64,000 nucleotides of DNA, from assembly GCF_016599145.1 (NCBI RefSeq), contig NZ_JAENKO010000010.1:1-64000 (forward strand). Direction: 5' to 3'. Below the pieces are notes generated by a model. It searched no databases, was not told the DNA's origin, and saw only the letters and a program-made list of their open reading frames with translations. Positions 55,044 through 64,000 of this stretch are shown one piece after another (position 1 is the first letter of the stretch; every line of letters starts with the position of its first letter). Source of the DNA: Tomitella cavernea (GTDB taxonomy: Bacteria; Actinomycetota; Actinomycetes; Mycobacteriales; Mycobacteriaceae). Made by a program: the position numbers and the translations under genes.

Positions 55044-55412
55044 GCGCCGGCTGCGGGCCGGTCTGGGGCCTGCGAGCGGGTATGCGGTTCGAGCTTTGAA
55101 CCCCGTGCCGCGAGCCGGTCTGCAGTGTGCGGCCTGTTCGCGGGGGCGAATCGGGAAGATCCGCTCGCGCTTTGCGGAATGGCTCGCGGACTATCGGGTG
55201 GTCGGCTCGCGGGTGGCGGTTCGGCTCGTGCGCCAGCGGTTGACCCGCCTGCGGACTGCCGGCCGGCTCGCGCACTTCAGGCCCACTCGCGAACCACAGC
55301 TTGGCCGGAAGCCGCCACCCGACCCGCCACCACCCGACCCGCCACCCCGGAACCCGTGACGGCCGCCCGCGAACGCGCGCCCGACGCCCGCCGAGCCGAT
55401 AGCCTCCGAGGT
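55044..55412. other. Intergenic stretch, no gene seen
   Basis: About 370 bases between hpt and the amidase gene. The sequence has short imperfect direct repeats (gagccggtct; a cacccgacccgccac motif near 55315-55345). No ribosome site, RNA fold or known motif is recognisable, and the open frames lack normal codon bias. It may include the promoter of the amidase gene. Confidence 0.4.
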
Positions 55413-56870
55413 ATGAGCGGTGACGATATGAGTCCAGGCGGTACGAGCCCGGATGACGCGAGCCCGGACAGCCCGAGCCCAGACGACGCGCACGACCCCG
55501 CGGCGGCCGGCGACCCGGGCGAGACCGCGGTGCAGATAGCGGCGCGCGTGGGCTCGGGCGTCTGCCCGCCGGACGCGGCCGTGGCCCGGACGCTGCGCCG
55601 CATCGACGCGCGCGACCATGAGCTGGGCGCCTTTCGCCGCGTACGCGCGGAGGAGGCACTCCGGGAGGCGCGTGGCCTGGCGGACCGCGCCGATCTGGCC
55701 CGGCTCCCGCTCGCGGGCGTCCCCGTCGCCGTCAAGGATGTTCTGGCGGTGACGGGCGAGTCGGTGCGCTTCGGTTCGGCGGCCACGTCTGCGGCGCCGG
55801 AGGCTGCTGATCACGCGCTCGTCGCTCGCCTGCGCGCCGCGGGCGCCGTGATCGTGGGTCTGACCGCTGTGCCGGAGCTGTGCATCTTCCCCACCACGGA
55901 TTCGTCGTTCGGGATCACCCGCAATCCTTGGGACCGTTCTCGTACGCCGGGGGGTTCGTCCGGTGGTTCCGGGGCCGCGGTGAGCGCGGGCATGGTGCCG
56001 GTGGCGCACGGCACCGACGGCTTGGGCTCGATCCGCATCCCGTCGGCCGATTGCGGGCTGTTCGGCATCAAACCGGGCCGCCATCTGCTTCCGGGAGACG
56101 GCGGCGCGGACTCCTGGTACGGCATGTCGGAGTCGGGGCCGATGGCCACGACGGTCGCCGATGCCGCACTCATGCTGTCGGTGCTCGCCGGGGATCCGGG
56201 ACTTGCGCACCCGGAGCCCGCGGCCGGATTGCGGATCGGCGTCTCGGCGGGGACGCCGAGCCCGGTGACGCGCCTGGCCTCGTCTCTGGCGGACGCCCTG
56301 GAACAGGTTGCGGACACCCTGCTGCGCGCCGGGCACCAGGTGGCGCGGGCGCGGGTGCCGTACCCCCGCAATCCGCTGGGGCTGCTCGCACGCTGGACGC
56401 GCGGTCCTGCCGGGCAGGCCCGGACGCTGGACCGGCGCATGCTGGCGCCGCGGACCCGCACGCACACGGCGATCGGCGACGCGGTCGAGCGGTGGGGACT
56501 GGTCAAGGATTCGTACGCGCAGCGCATCGAGCAGGACATGCGCGCGCTGTTCGCGGACTTCGACATCGTCGCCACACCGACCCTCCTCCGCACAGCGCCG
56601 GCCGCCGCCCGCTGGTCGGACCGGCGTTGGCTGCCCAACGCGGTGTCGAGCATCCGGTACGCCTCGTATCCGGGCATCTGGAACGTGCTCGGATGGCCGG
56701 CCGCCAGCGTGCCGGCGGGTGTGCACCCGGGGGACGGGATGCCGATCGGCGTCCAGCTCGCCGGTCCGCCCGGAAGCGAGGCGACGATCCTGGCGCTCGC
56801 GGCCGAGATCGAGTCGCTGAGGCCGTGGCCGCGCACCGCCCCGGACTACGCCGGCGGCGTGCGCCACTGA
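55413..56870 (+). CDS. Amidase signature family protein
   Basis: 485 residues from ATG 55413; the first ~35 residues are a low-complexity Asp/Ser/Pro stretch (SPDDASPDSPSPDDAHD). The catalytic Lys is in GVPVAVKDVLAV, the cis-Ser in GGSSGGSGAAV, and the nucleophile in GTDGLGSIRIPSADCGLFGIKP. In most family members the second motif is TDxGGSIR; here the first Gly is Leu, which may alter the oxyanion hole. Such enzymes hydrolyse small amides. The substrate is not predictable; it is not GatA, because GatB and GatC are absent and the sequence is shorter in the C-terminal part. It stands between hpt and ftsH as an extra gene. Confidence 0.88.
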   Translation: MSGDDMSPGGTSPDDASPDSPSPDDAHDPAAAGDPGETAVQIAARVGSGVCPPDAAVARTLRRIDARDHELGAFRRVRAEEALREARGLADRADLARLPLAGVPVAVKDVLAVTGESVRFGSAATSAAPEAADHALVARLRAAGAVIVGLTAVPELCIFPTTDSSFGITRNPWDRSRTPGGSSGGSGAAVSAGMVPVAHGTDGLGSIRIPSADCGLFGIKPGRHLLPGDGGADSWYGMSESGPMATTVADAALMLSVLAGDPGLAHPEPAAGLRIGVSAGTPSPVTRLASSLADALEQVADTLLRAGHQVARARVPYPRNPLGLLARWTRGPAGQARTLDRRMLAPRTRTHTAIGDAVERWGLVKDSYAQRIEQDMRALFADFDIVATPTLLRTAPAAARWSDRRWLPNAVSSIRYASYPGIWNVLGWPAASVPAGVHPGDGMPIGVQLAGPPGSEATILALAAEIESLRPWPRTAPDYAGGVRH

Positions 56871-57108
56871 TCCTGCGCGCCGGGAACCGCGGGGGAGGCG
56901 CGTACGTTGTCATTGCAATGGGATGGCGCCCGTGGCCGGAGGCCTGTGGGACGTCGGTGCACGTCCGGGTACCCTGGAGGATCCGGTGACCTGGACGATC
57001 CCGCATACACCGGAGTTCAGGTGAACGGGCGCGCCGCGGCCGCGCAGCCGGATATGCCATCGAGATGAACCGTGACCGGAAGGATTTGGCCACCGCGGCC
57101 GACGCTGT

Positions 57109-59475
57109 ATGAACCGTAAGACGGTGTTCCGGAACCTGGCGATCGTTGCCGGGATCGTGTTGGCGATCTGGGCGGTGATCCAATTCACCGGGGGGTCGGG
57201 CGAGTACAAGCAGGTCGACACTTCCGTCGCTGTCGCCCAGTTGGAGGGCGGCAATGTCGAGTCGGCGAACATGCTCGACAAAGAGCAGCAGCTTCAGCTG
57301 ACGCTGAAGAATCCGGCGGACGGCACCGACGGCAAGACGAAGATTGTCGCCGAGTATCCGGCCGGCGCCGCGGAGGCGTTGTTCGACCAGGTGCAGAACT
57401 CCGGCGCCACCAAATACGACACCACGGTCTCGCAGGAGAGCTGGTTCACCTCACTGCTGGTGTTCATGCTGCCCATGCTGCTGATCCTGGGCCTGTTCCT
57501 GTTCCTGATGAACCGGATGCAGGGCGGCGGCCGCGGCGGGATGATGGGCTTCGGCAAGTCCAAGGCCAAGCAGTTGACCAAGGACATGCCCAAGACCACT
57601 TTCGACGACGTCGCAGGCGCCGATGAGGCGGTCGAGGAACTCTACGAGATCAAAGATTTCCTGCAGAGCCCCGCGCGCTACCAGGCGTTGGGCGCGAAGA
57701 TCCCCAAGGGCGTGCTGCTCTACGGCCCGCCCGGCACGGGCAAGACGCTGCTGGCGCGCGCGGTCGCGGGCGAGGCGGGGGTTCCGTTCTTCTCGATTTC
57801 CGGCTCGGACTTCGTCGAGATGTTCGTGGGCGTCGGCGCGTCGCGTGTGCGTGATCTGTTCGAGCAGGCCAAGCAGAACAACCCGTGCATCATCTTCGTC
57901 GACGAGATCGACGCCGTGGGCCGTCAGCGCGGCGCAGGGCTCGGCGGCGGGCATGACGAGCGCGAGCAGACGCTCAACCAATTGCTCGTGGAGATGGACG
58001 GCTTCGGCCCGACGAGCAACATCATCCTGATCGCCGCGACCAACCGGCCGGACATCCTGGACCCCGCGCTGCTGCGCCCCGGGCGTTTCGATCGGCAGAT
58101 TCCCGTCAGCCCTCCGGATATGGCGGGGCGCCGCGCCGTGCTCAAGGTGCATTCGCAGGGCATGCCCATCGCCCCGGACGCCGATCTGGACGGCCTGGCC
58201 AAGCGCACCGTCGGCATGTCCGGTGCGGACCTGGCGAACGTGATCAACGAGGCGGCGCTGCTCACCGCGCGTGAGCACGGCACCGTCATCACGGGCGCAT
58301 CGCTTGAGGAGTCGGTGGACCGTGTGATCGGCGGGCCGAGGCGCAAGAGCCGCATCATCAGCGAGCAGGAAAAGAAGATCACCGCGTACCACGAGGGCGG
58401 GCATGCGCTCGCGGCGTGGGCGATGCCGGACATCGAACCGGTGTACAAGGTGACCATCCTTGCGCGTGGGCGCACCGGCGGCCACGCGCTCACCGTCCCC
58501 GAGGACGACAAGGGCTTGATGACCCGCTCGGAGATGATCGCCCGCCTGGTGATGGCGATGGGCGGGCGTGCCGCGGAGGAGCTCGTGTTCCATGAGCCCA
58601 CCACGGGCGCGTCGTCGGACATCGAGATGGCCACCAAGATCGCGCGCGCGATGGTCACCGAGTACGGCATGAGCGCGAAGCTGGGCGCCGTCAAGTACGG
58701 GCAGGAGCAGGGCGACCCGTTCCTGGGCAGGTCGATGGGCCAGCAGCCGGACTACTCGCTCGAGGTGGCGCACGAGATCGACGAGGAGGTGCGCCGGCTG
58801 ATCGAGGCCGCGCACACCGAGGCCTGGTCGATCCTCGACCAGTACCGGGACGTGCTCGATACTGTCGCCGGCGAGCTGCTCGAGAACGAGACGCTGCACC
58901 GCAAGGAGCTCGCGCGCGTGTTCTCCGCGGTGGAGAAGCGCCCGCGGATCACGACGTTCAACGAGTTCGGCCGGCGGGTCCCGTCGGAGAAGCCGCCGAT
59001 CAAGACACCGGGTGAGCTGGCGATCGAGCGGGGCGAGCCGTGGCCGCCCCCGGCGCCCGTGCCCGCGTTCAAGCGTGACCGGGAGGCCGCCGTGGGCGGC
59101 GGCTCCACCGGTCCTGAGGAGACGCAGGACCTGCCGGCGGGGCAACGTCGGTCCGCGCCGCAGCAGCCGGTGCCGGGTCGCCCCGGGAGTTACGCACAGC
59201 AGCAGGAGCCCGCGGCCAACGGCAGTGACTACGGTGCGCCGGCCGGGTGGCATGCCCCCGGGTGGCCACCGCGTGGCCGCCGCCGCGGCGGCTTCCGCGA
59301 TCCCGCGGAGCACGACGGCCCGTCCGCACGGCCGGACGGGCCGGGGGTAGGCAGGCATCCGGGCGAGGATCGTTACTCTGACCAGGAGGGTGCCGCCGAC
59401 GAGCGGTACGGCGGCCGCGGTGAAGGTGACGACCGCGGCGGTCGCCACGTCAACCCTTCCGACGGCGCGCAGTAG
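57109..59475 (+). CDS. ftsH: ATP-dependent zinc metalloprotease FtsH
   Basis: 788 residues from ATG 57109. Two membrane helices (~6-24 and ~115-134) flank an extracellular domain. The AAA module has Walker A GPPGTGKT (206-213), Walker [12 protein letters not shown], and the second region of homology [19 protein letters not shown]. The zinc motif is HEGGH (428-432), with a distal Asp in [14 protein letters not shown]. The C-terminal ~170 residues are a disordered Pro/Gly/Arg/Asp-rich tail, longer than in E. coli but usual in this order. It degrades membrane and short-lived cytosolic proteins. The gene begins the ftsH-folE-folP-folB-folK block. Confidence 0.97.
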   Translation: MNRKTVFRNLAIVAGIVLAIWAVIQFTGGSGEYKQVDTSVAVAQLEGGNVESANMLDKEQQLQLTLKNPADGTDGKTKIVAEYPAGAAEALFDQVQNSGATKYDTTVSQESWFTSLLVFMLPMLLILGLFLFLMNRMQGGGRGGMMGFGKSKAKQLTKDMPKTTFDDVAGADEAVEELYEIKDFLQSPARYQALGAKIPKGVLLYGPPGTGKTLLARAVAGEAGVPFFSISGSDFVEMFVGVGASRVRDLFEQAKQNNPCIIFVDEIDAVGRQRGAGLGGGHDEREQTLNQLLVEMDGFGPTSNIILIAATNRPDILDPALLRPGRFDRQIPVSPPDMAGRRAVLKVHSQGMPIAPDADLDGLAKRTVGMSGADLANVINEAALLTAREHGTVITGASLEESVDRVIGGPRRKSRIISEQEKKITAYHEGGHALAAWAMPDIEPVYKVTILARGRTGGHALTVPEDDKGLMTRSEMIARLVMAMGGRAAEELVFHEPTTGASSDIEMATKIARAMVTEYGMSAKLGAVKYGQEQGDPFLGRSMGQQPDYSLEVAHEIDEEVRRLIEAAHTEAWSILDQYRDVLDTVAGELLENETLHRKELARVFSAVEKRPRITTFNEFGRRVPSEKPPIKTPGELAIERGEPWPPPAPVPAFKRDREAAVGGGSTGPEETQDLPAGQRRSAPQQPVPGRPGSYAQQQEPAANGSDYGAPAGWHAPGWPPRGRRRGGFRDPAEHDGPSARPDGPGVGRHPGEDRYSDQEGAADERYGGRGEGDDRGGRHVNPSDGAQ

Positions 59476-59535
59476 GTCCACCGGGAATCCGGCGGGCCGG
59501 TCGGCGCCTTCCGCGACTACCGGAGGAACGAACGA

Positions 59536-60207
59536 GTGCGGACTGACAGTGTTTCGGGCAGCAACGGGCTTGCCGACGGCGCCCCCGTCCAGGATGGTGC
59601 GGCACCCGGCGGCGGTGCCGTGAAGTTCGGTGCCGTCCGGCCGTTCGATGCTGCGCGGGCGGAAGCGGCCGTGCGGGAACTGCTGCTGGCGGTGGGGGAG
59701 GATCCCGACCGCGAGGGCCTGCGCGAGACCCCCGCCCGCGTGGCGCGGGCGTACCGCGAGGTGTTCGACGGCCTTTTCAGCGAGCCGGATTCCGTGCTGG
59801 ACACCGTTTTCGACGAGGGCCACCAGGAGATGATCCTGGTCCGCGACATCCCGGTGTACTCCACGTGCGAGCATCACCTGGTGCCGTTCCACGGGGTGGC
59901 CCACGTGGGGTACATCCCCGGGGAGTCCGGCAAGGTCACGGGACTGTCCAAACTGGCGCGCGTGGTCGACCTGTACGCGAAGCGCCCGCAGGTGCAGGAG
60001 CGGCTCACCAGCGACATCGCCGACGCGCTGGTGCGCAAACTGCAGCCGCGCGCCGCTATCGTCGTCATCGAGGCCGAACACCTGTGCATGTCGATGCGCG
60101 GCATCCGCAAGCCGGGTGCCACCACGACGACCTCCGCGGTCCGGGGCCTGTTCAAGACCTCGGCGGTGTCTCGCGGCGAGGTCCTCGACCTGATCCTGCG
60201 CAAGTGA
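59536..60207 (+). CDS. folE: GTP cyclohydrolase I
   Basis: 223 residues from GTG 59536. The zinc and active-site motifs are [22 protein letters not shown] and [38 protein letters not shown] is the signature helix. A ~28-residue Gly/Ala-rich N-terminal extension precedes the core ([10 protein letters not shown]). It makes dihydroneopterin triphosphate from GTP, the first step of folate synthesis. Sixty bases separate it from ftsH, and its stop overlaps folP (GTGA). Confidence 0.97.
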   Translation: MRTDSVSGSNGLADGAPVQDGAAPGGGAVKFGAVRPFDAARAEAAVRELLLAVGEDPDREGLRETPARVARAYREVFDGLFSEPDSVLDTVFDEGHQEMILVRDIPVYSTCEHHLVPFHGVAHVGYIPGESGKVTGLSKLARVVDLYAKRPQVQERLTSDIADALVRKLQPRAAIVVIEAEHLCMSMRGIRKPGATTTTSAVRGLFKTSAVSRGEVLDLILRK

Positions 60208-61166
60208 CCACCGCAGTGGGCAACCGGAACGGGACGGCCGGCCGCGCGCGCCGCGAGGAGAATCCGGTACGCCGGGCGTCGCGCGAGGACGCACCGCGCG
60301 CCGGCCTGCCGCGCCCGGGACGCTGCGCCGTGATGGGCATCCTCAACGTCACCGCCGATTCGTTCTCGGACGGCGGGCGGTACCTCGAGCGCGACCCCGC
60401 CGTCGAGCACGGCCTGCAGTTGGCGGCCGCCGGCGCGGACATCGTCGACGTCGGCGGTGAGTCGACCCGCCCCGGAGCCCACCGCGTCTCCGTGGAGGTG
60501 GAGCGCTCCCGGGTCGTCCCCGTGATCCGCGGACTGGTCGACAGCGGGATCAGCGTGAGCATCGACACGATGCGCGCGTCGGTGGCGGAGGCCGCAGTGG
60601 CGGCGGGGGCGTCCGTGATCAACGACGTCTCCGGCGGCCGGGCCGACGCCGACATGGCCCGCGTGGCGGCGGAGGCCGGTGTGCCCTGGATTCTCATGCA
60701 TTGGCGGGCGGCCGGGGCGTCCGGCGAGTACGTCAACGCCTCGGGCGTCACCGATTACGGTGATCGCGGAGTGGTCCGCACCGTGATCGACGAACTTCGC
60801 CGGCAAGTGGACGTGGGCGTGGCGGCGGGGGTCGCGCCGGAGAACATCGTGCTGGATCCCGGGCTGGGCTTCGCGAAGACGGGTGCGGACAACTGGCAGT
60901 TGCTCGCGCAGCTACCGCTGCTGGTTGCGGAGGGCTTCCCCGTCCTCGTCGGCGCGTCGCGAAAGCGGTTCCTGGGCACGTTGCTGCCGGAGGAGTCGGG
61001 CGAGCCTCGTCCCCCGGCCGGCCGCGACGGCGCGACAGCGGCGGTGAGCCTGCTCGCGGCGCAGGCGGGCGCTTGGGGGGTCCGGGTGCACGACGCGCGC
61101 GGGTCCCGCGACGCACTGGCCGTGCTCGATGCGTGGCCAGGTTGCGACGGGCAGGTGCCGCGGTGA
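60204..61166 (+). CDS. folP: Dihydropteroate synthase
   Basis: 320 residues from GTG 60204. A ~40-residue Arg-rich N-terminal extension leads to the core [45 protein letters not shown]-like [15 protein letters not shown] and [13 protein letters not shown] follow, and [19 protein letters not shown] and [11 protein letters not shown] complete the pterin and pABA sites. This is the target of sulfonamides. GTG 60216 could also be the start. It lies between folE and folB with overlaps on both sides. Confidence 0.97.
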   Translation: MTTAVGNRNGTAGRARREENPVRRASREDAPRAGLPRPGRCAVMGILNVTADSFSDGGRYLERDPAVEHGLQLAAAGADIVDVGGESTRPGAHRVSVEVERSRVVPVIRGLVDSGISVSIDTMRASVAEAAVAAGASVINDVSGGRADADMARVAAEAGVPWILMHWRAAGASGEYVNASGVTDYGDRGVVRTVIDELRRQVDVGVAAGVAPENIVLDPGLGFAKTGADNWQLLAQLPLLVAEGFPVLVGASRKRFLGTLLPEESGEPRPPAGRDGATAAVSLLAAQAGAWGVRVHDARGSRDALAVLDAWPGCDGQVPR

Positions 61167-61567
61167 ATGTGTCGTCGCAGTGGCCGCCCGCCGGCGACAA
61201 GGTGACGCTCACCGGGCTCACCGTCCACGGCCACCACGGCGTGTTCGAGCATGAGAAGCGCGACGGTCAGGACTTCGTCGTCGACCTGGCGGTGTGGTTC
61301 GACCAGCGCCGGGCCGCGGCGTCCGACGACCTCGCCGACACCGTCGACTACGGTGCGCTTGCGCAGTGCGCGGCGGACATCGTCGCGGGCCCGCCCCGCG
61401 ACCTGATCGAGGCGGTGGCGGCGCAGATCGCGGATGCCGTGGCCGCGTGGCCGTGCATCGACGCAGTGGAGGTCACCGTGCACAAGCCGTCCGCGCCGAT
61501 ACCCTTGCAGTTCGGTGACGTCGCGGTGACCGCCCGCCGCGGCGGCGGGGGAGGGCCGCAGCGATGA
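61163..61567 (+). CDS. folB: Dihydroneopterin aldolase
   Basis: 134 residues from GTG 61163. [29 protein letters not shown] holds the conserved HGHHGV and the Glu/Lys-rich core. [29 protein letters not shown] and [11 protein letters not shown], with the catalytic Lys, follow. The short C-terminus is Gly/Arg-rich. It converts dihydroneopterin to the pterin that FolK phosphorylates. Overlaps folP and folK by four bases each. Confidence 0.96.
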   Translation: MNVSSQWPPAGDKVTLTGLTVHGHHGVFEHEKRDGQDFVVDLAVWFDQRRAAASDDLADTVDYGALAQCAADIVAGPPRDLIEAVAAQIADAVAAWPCIDAVEVTVHKPSAPIPLQFGDVAVTARRGGGGGPQR

Positions 61568-62073
61568 GCCGCGTAGTGCTGTCGGCCGGATCCAACGTGG
61601 GCGACAGGCATGGGCACTTGCAGTCGGTGGCCGACGAGCTCGGCGACCGGCTCATCGGCACGTCGCACGTGTACGTGACGGCGCCGTGGGGCGGCGTCGA
61701 GCAGGACGACTTCTACAACGTCACCCTCATTGCCGACGACCCGGGACGTGACCCGTGGGACTGGCTGCGCCTGTGCCACCTGCTGGAATGGCGGGCGGAC
61801 AGGGTGCGTGACGTGCGCTGGGGGCCGCGAAGTCTCGACGTCGACGTCATCGCGTGCTACGACCCCGGCGAGGTCGAGTCGCAGCACCCCGACCTGTTGC
61901 TGCCGCATCCGCGTGCTCGCGCACGGGCCTTCGTGCTGGTGCCGTGGATGCAGATCGAGCCGGAGGCGACGCTGGGGGGAGCCGTGGTGCGCGACCTGGT
62001 GGCCGCGCTGGAACCTGCGGAGATCGCAGGCGTGCGCCGCACCGACTTCTCGCTGACGCCGTCGGCGCGGTGA
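61564..62073 (+). CDS. folK: HPPK (6-hydroxymethyl-dihydropterin pyrophosphokinase)
   Basis: 169 residues from ATG 61564. [21 protein letters not shown] is the start loop; [20 protein letters not shown] and [19 protein letters not shown] carry the ATP and magnesium-binding residues ([10 protein letters not shown]). [18 protein letters not shown] is the signature. It transfers pyrophosphate from ATP to hydroxymethyl-dihydropterin just before the FolP step. Slightly divergent DDFYN loop, but all catalytic residues present. Confidence 0.96.
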   Translation: MSRVVLSAGSNVGDRHGHLQSVADELGDRLIGTSHVYVTAPWGGVEQDDFYNVTLIADDPGRDPWDWLRLCHLLEWRADRVRDVRWGPRSLDVDVIACYDPGEVESQHPDLLLPHPRARARAFVLVPWMQIEPEATLGGAVVRDLVAALEPAEIAGVRRTDFSLTPSAR

Positions 62074-62122
62074 TCGGAGGGCATGGCGGGATGCGGGCTC
62101 GTGCGGTGCGCGGTGTGGGGCG

Positions 62123-62611
62123 GTGGCTGAGCTGAAGGCGACACGGATCGTGGACCTGGCGCTGGTGGCGCTGCTGTTCCTCGCGGTCGGATGGGCCGTG
62201 GCGGGTGCGGCGTACGGGCAGCTTCCGTCGGTGCCGACCCTCGTGGGGCTGCCGCTCGTCGTGCTGGCCGGGGCCGAGGCTGCGGCGGGCCTGTTCATCC
62301 GGCACCGCGTCTCCGCGGGCGAGGTGGGCACCGGGCTGCATGATCTGAACCCGTTGACGATCGCCCGCGCGGCGGTGCTGGCGAAGGCTTCGGCGATCGC
62401 GGGCGCGGTGTTCGCCGGCGGTTGGGCGGGGTTCCTGATCTACCTGGTGCCGCAGCAGGACAGGCTTGCTGCGGCCCGAAGTGATCTGCCGGGCACTATT
62501 TTCGGGCTCGTGGCGGGTTTGGTGCTGGTAGCCGCGGCATTGTGGCTCGAGCGCACGTGCACGGTGCCCCCCGAGTCGCGGGTCGACGGTGGCGATCGCC
62601 ACGATGAGTGA
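62123..62611 (+). CDS. DUF3180 membrane protein
   Basis: 162 residues from GTG 62123. Four hydrophobic segments (~12-32, 40-60, 85-110 and 125-148) and the family sequence LNPLTIARAAVLAKASAIAGAVFAGGW. The DUF3180 protein follows folK in most Mycobacteriales (Rv3605c). Its function is unknown. It lies 49 bases after folK and 52 before the DUF6779 gene, so it may share their transcript. Confidence 0.93.
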   Translation: MAELKATRIVDLALVALLFLAVGWAVAGAAYGQLPSVPTLVGLPLVVLAGAEAAAGLFIRHRVSAGEVGTGLHDLNPLTIARAAVLAKASAIAGAVFAGGWAGFLIYLVPQQDRLAAARSDLPGTIFGLVAGLVLVAAALWLERTCTVPPESRVDGGDRHDE

Positions 62612-62663
62612 CTTGCCGCCGGGGTTCCCTGAAGGCCGCGGCCGCTGACGGTATGTTGTCGGC

Positions 62664-63854
62664 ATGACCGTTCCCGGCCGAGACAGTTCTGCGCGCCCCG
62701 ATCGCCGCAAGGGGGAGCGGCGTCCACGTGCCCGCAGACAGTCCGTATGGGAAGCGGTGCTGGGCGCCTTGATCGTGCTGGCCATCGTTGCCAGCATCAT
62801 CATGATCTTCACAGACAGCGTGCCGTTGCTGCGGTTCGGTGTGGTCGCCGCGCTGTGGGCCGCGGTGGTCGGCGCTATCGCGATGACGAAGTTCCGCAAG
62901 GACTCCGAGAACGACGCGGCGCGTGCCCGCGACCTCAAGTTGGTCTACGAGCTGCAGCTCGAGCGGGAGATCGCCGCGCGCCGCGAGTACGAGCTGGTGG
63001 TGGAATCGCAGGTGCGCCGCCAGGTGGAGGAGCGCGTGCAGCACGAGGCGTCCGAGGAGCTCGAGTCGCTGCGGATGGAGATGGCCGCGCTGCGGGCGAG
63101 CCTGGAGGCCCTGTTCGACGGCGAACTGCCTGATGAGCGTTTGGCCGTGCGCGCCGAATCGCACCGGTTGCATGAGCTTTCAGGCGGGCCCGGGCAGATG
63201 GTGGCGGCGCAGGCGGCGGAATTACCCGAGATCGATGAGGTCGTGGCCGTGGACGGCGTCGAGGCAGGGGGCGCTGCCTTCGAGCCTGACTACGAGGCGT
63301 ACCGGCAGGCCGCGCAGGATATGCCGGCGGCGGGTGACGAGGCGCCGGTGACCGCGGAGACCCGGATGATCCCGGACGACGCCGCTGACGCCGCTGACGC
63401 CGCTGACGCCGCTGGTGACGCCGACGCCGCTGGTGACGCCGACGACGCGGCGGATGCCGAGTTCGCAGAGGACGCCGTGGTGGACGAGGACGAGGTCGCC
63501 ACCGATTCCGCCCGCCGCGTGCCGGCCGGGGAGGACGCCGACGAGGAGTGGGCCGACGAGGAGTGGGCCGAGGAGGAGTGGGCTGAGGAGGAGTGGGCTG
63601 AGGCCGCGCCTGCCGAAGAGGAGCCGGCCGAAGCGGAGTCCGTCGAAAACGAGCCGGTCGACGTGTATCCGGCCGAGGAAGATCCGGCCGAGGAATATTC
63701 GGCTGAGGACGAGGCGGCTGAGGACGAGGAAGACACTTCGGAACACGGCACGCGGCCAGGTGGGAACACAGTGGCGGAGTTGCTCGCACGGATGCGGGAA
63801 ACCGGTAGCGTCCCGGACAACCTGGGTCGCCGCCGGCGCCGGGCACGGGACTGA
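62664..63854 (+). CDS. DUF6779 membrane protein with acidic repeat tail
   Basis: 396 residues from ATG 62664. Two membrane helices near the N-terminus (WEAVLGALIVLAIVASIIMIF and LLRFGVVAALWAAVVGAIAM) are followed by a coiled-coil region (KLVYELQLEREIAARREYELV, residues ~90-155). This is the DUF6779 pattern (Rv3604c-like). The last ~190 residues are highly acidic and repetitive: ADAADAADAAGDADAAGD, then EEWADEEWAEEEWAEEEWAE, then many EPAE/DPAEE units. The first part lies in 12-base and the second in 15-base DNA repeats. Tail length is thus likely to vary between strains. Function unknown. Confidence 0.88.
   Translation: MTVPGRDSSARPDRRKGERRPRARRQSVWEAVLGALIVLAIVASIIMIFTDSVPLLRFGVVAALWAAVVGAIAMTKFRKDSENDAARARDLKLVYELQLEREIAARREYELVVESQVRRQVEERVQHEASEELESLRMEMAALRASLEALFDGELPDERLAVRAESHRLHELSGGPGQMVAAQAAELPEIDEVVAVDGVEAGGAAFEPDYEAYRQAAQDMPAAGDEAPVTAETRMIPDDAADAADAADAAGDADAAGDADDAADAEFAEDAVVDEDEVATDSARRVPAGEDADEEWADEEWAEEEWAEEEWAEAAPAEEEPAEAESVENEPVDVYPAEEDPAEEYSAEDEAAEDEEDTSEHGTRPGGNTVAELLARMRETGSVPDNLGRRRRRARD
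63379..63602 (+). repeat. Short in-frame tandem repeats in the DUF6779 gene
   Basis: gccgctgacgcc-type units repeat about every nine to twelve bases at 63379-63450, and gaggagtgggcc-type units repeat every fifteen bases at 63544-63602. They encode Ala-Asp and Glu-Glu-Trp-Ala runs. Confidence 0.75.
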
Positions 63855-63950
63855 CGCGGCGCGCCTCGGACCGGGGTTGCGCAGGATCGGCGGTGCTCCG
63901 CCGCCCGTGAGATAACTCACCTGGGGCTGTCGGCGCCGCGCGCGTCGCGA

Positions 63951-63956
63951 TATTCT
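63951..63956 (+). promoter_or_regulatory. Possible -10 element of the gene leaving the window
   Basis: TATTCT ends four bases before a GTG at 63961 whose frame stays open to the end of the window. This could be the leaderless start of the next gene, but only 40 bases are visible and the reading is tentative. Confidence 0.3.
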
Positions 63957-64000
63957 CGCGGTGAACGTCCGGTACCTGCACGGCAGGACTGGAACGACTC

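Overview
The window is a chromosomal segment of a high-G+C actinobacterium of the mycolic-acid group (order Mycobacteriales). The evidence is very high GC with strong GC3, many GTG starts and ATGA or GTGA gene overlaps, and a gene order that tracks the Mycobacterium tuberculosis Rv3662c-Rv3604c region as I remember it. That order runs: Fic-like protein, HAD-IB phosphatase, 6C small RNA, ssd, a tad/Flp pilus cluster, Lhr-type helicase, topA, adenylate cyclase, holB, tRNA-Thr, galE1, the Rv3635/Rv3632/Rv3631/Rv3630 cell-wall genes, ppa, dacB, DUF2342, tilS, hpt, ftsH, folE-folP-folB-folK, DUF3180 and DUF6779. I cannot fix the genus. No insertion sequence, phage or CRISPR array was seen.

Layout. 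1-0.8 kb: 3' part of a Gly/Ser/Leu repeat protein. 0.9-8.7 kb: degenerate Fic protein, HAD-IB hydrolase, 6C RNA, and the ssd-tadA-tadB-tadC-DUF4244-TadE-TadE-like pilus operon. 8.75-21.5 kb: helicase, a broken small secreted-protein gene where cspA would be expected, an Rv3647c-like gene, topA, a polysaccharide-deacetylase-like protein, two tandem class III cyclases, holB and tRNA-Thr(CGT). 21.6-21.8 kb: a second 6C-like RNA with three C-rich loops. 21.8-27.0 kb: an Ig-repeat surface protein divergent from galE1-rmlB-rmlC-rmlA, which supply nucleotide sugars for the arabinogalactan linker. 27.2-32.1 kb: an accessory surface locus with three proteins carrying a SipW-type signal, two ER-type (SipW-like) signal peptidases and two other secreted proteins. 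32.2-34.6 kb: remains of a ferric-iron ABC transporter (ATPase and permease pseudogenes) flanked by two possible IdeR/DtxR boxes. 34.7-39.5 kb: methyltransferase, anchored MTB12-like protein, ABC exporter pair, thiolase and a 51-residue GSLG peptide. 39.8-46.6 kb: cell-wall glycosyltransferases and membrane partners (DUF6541, GT2, DUF2304, PpgS-like synthase, flippase-like protein). 46.8-50 kb: crotonase and a MarR-MFS efflux pair. 50.1-63.9 kb: ppa, then dacB-DUF2342-tilS-hpt, an amidase, and the ftsH-folate cluster.

Much of the window concerns the cell envelope: nucleotide sugars, sugar transfer, peptidoglycan trimming, Flp pili and secreted surface proteins. Three features go beyond ordinary conserved synteny. 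The first is the double-SipW locus, which resembles the Bacillus TasA-SipW matrix system. The second is a dispersed family of proteins with Gly-Ser-Leu-Gly motifs, five in 64 kb and often at the C-terminus, so far without a known role. The third is a second, three-hairpin 6C-like small RNA. All functional calls come from reading the sequence and recalled family knowledge; no database search was run.
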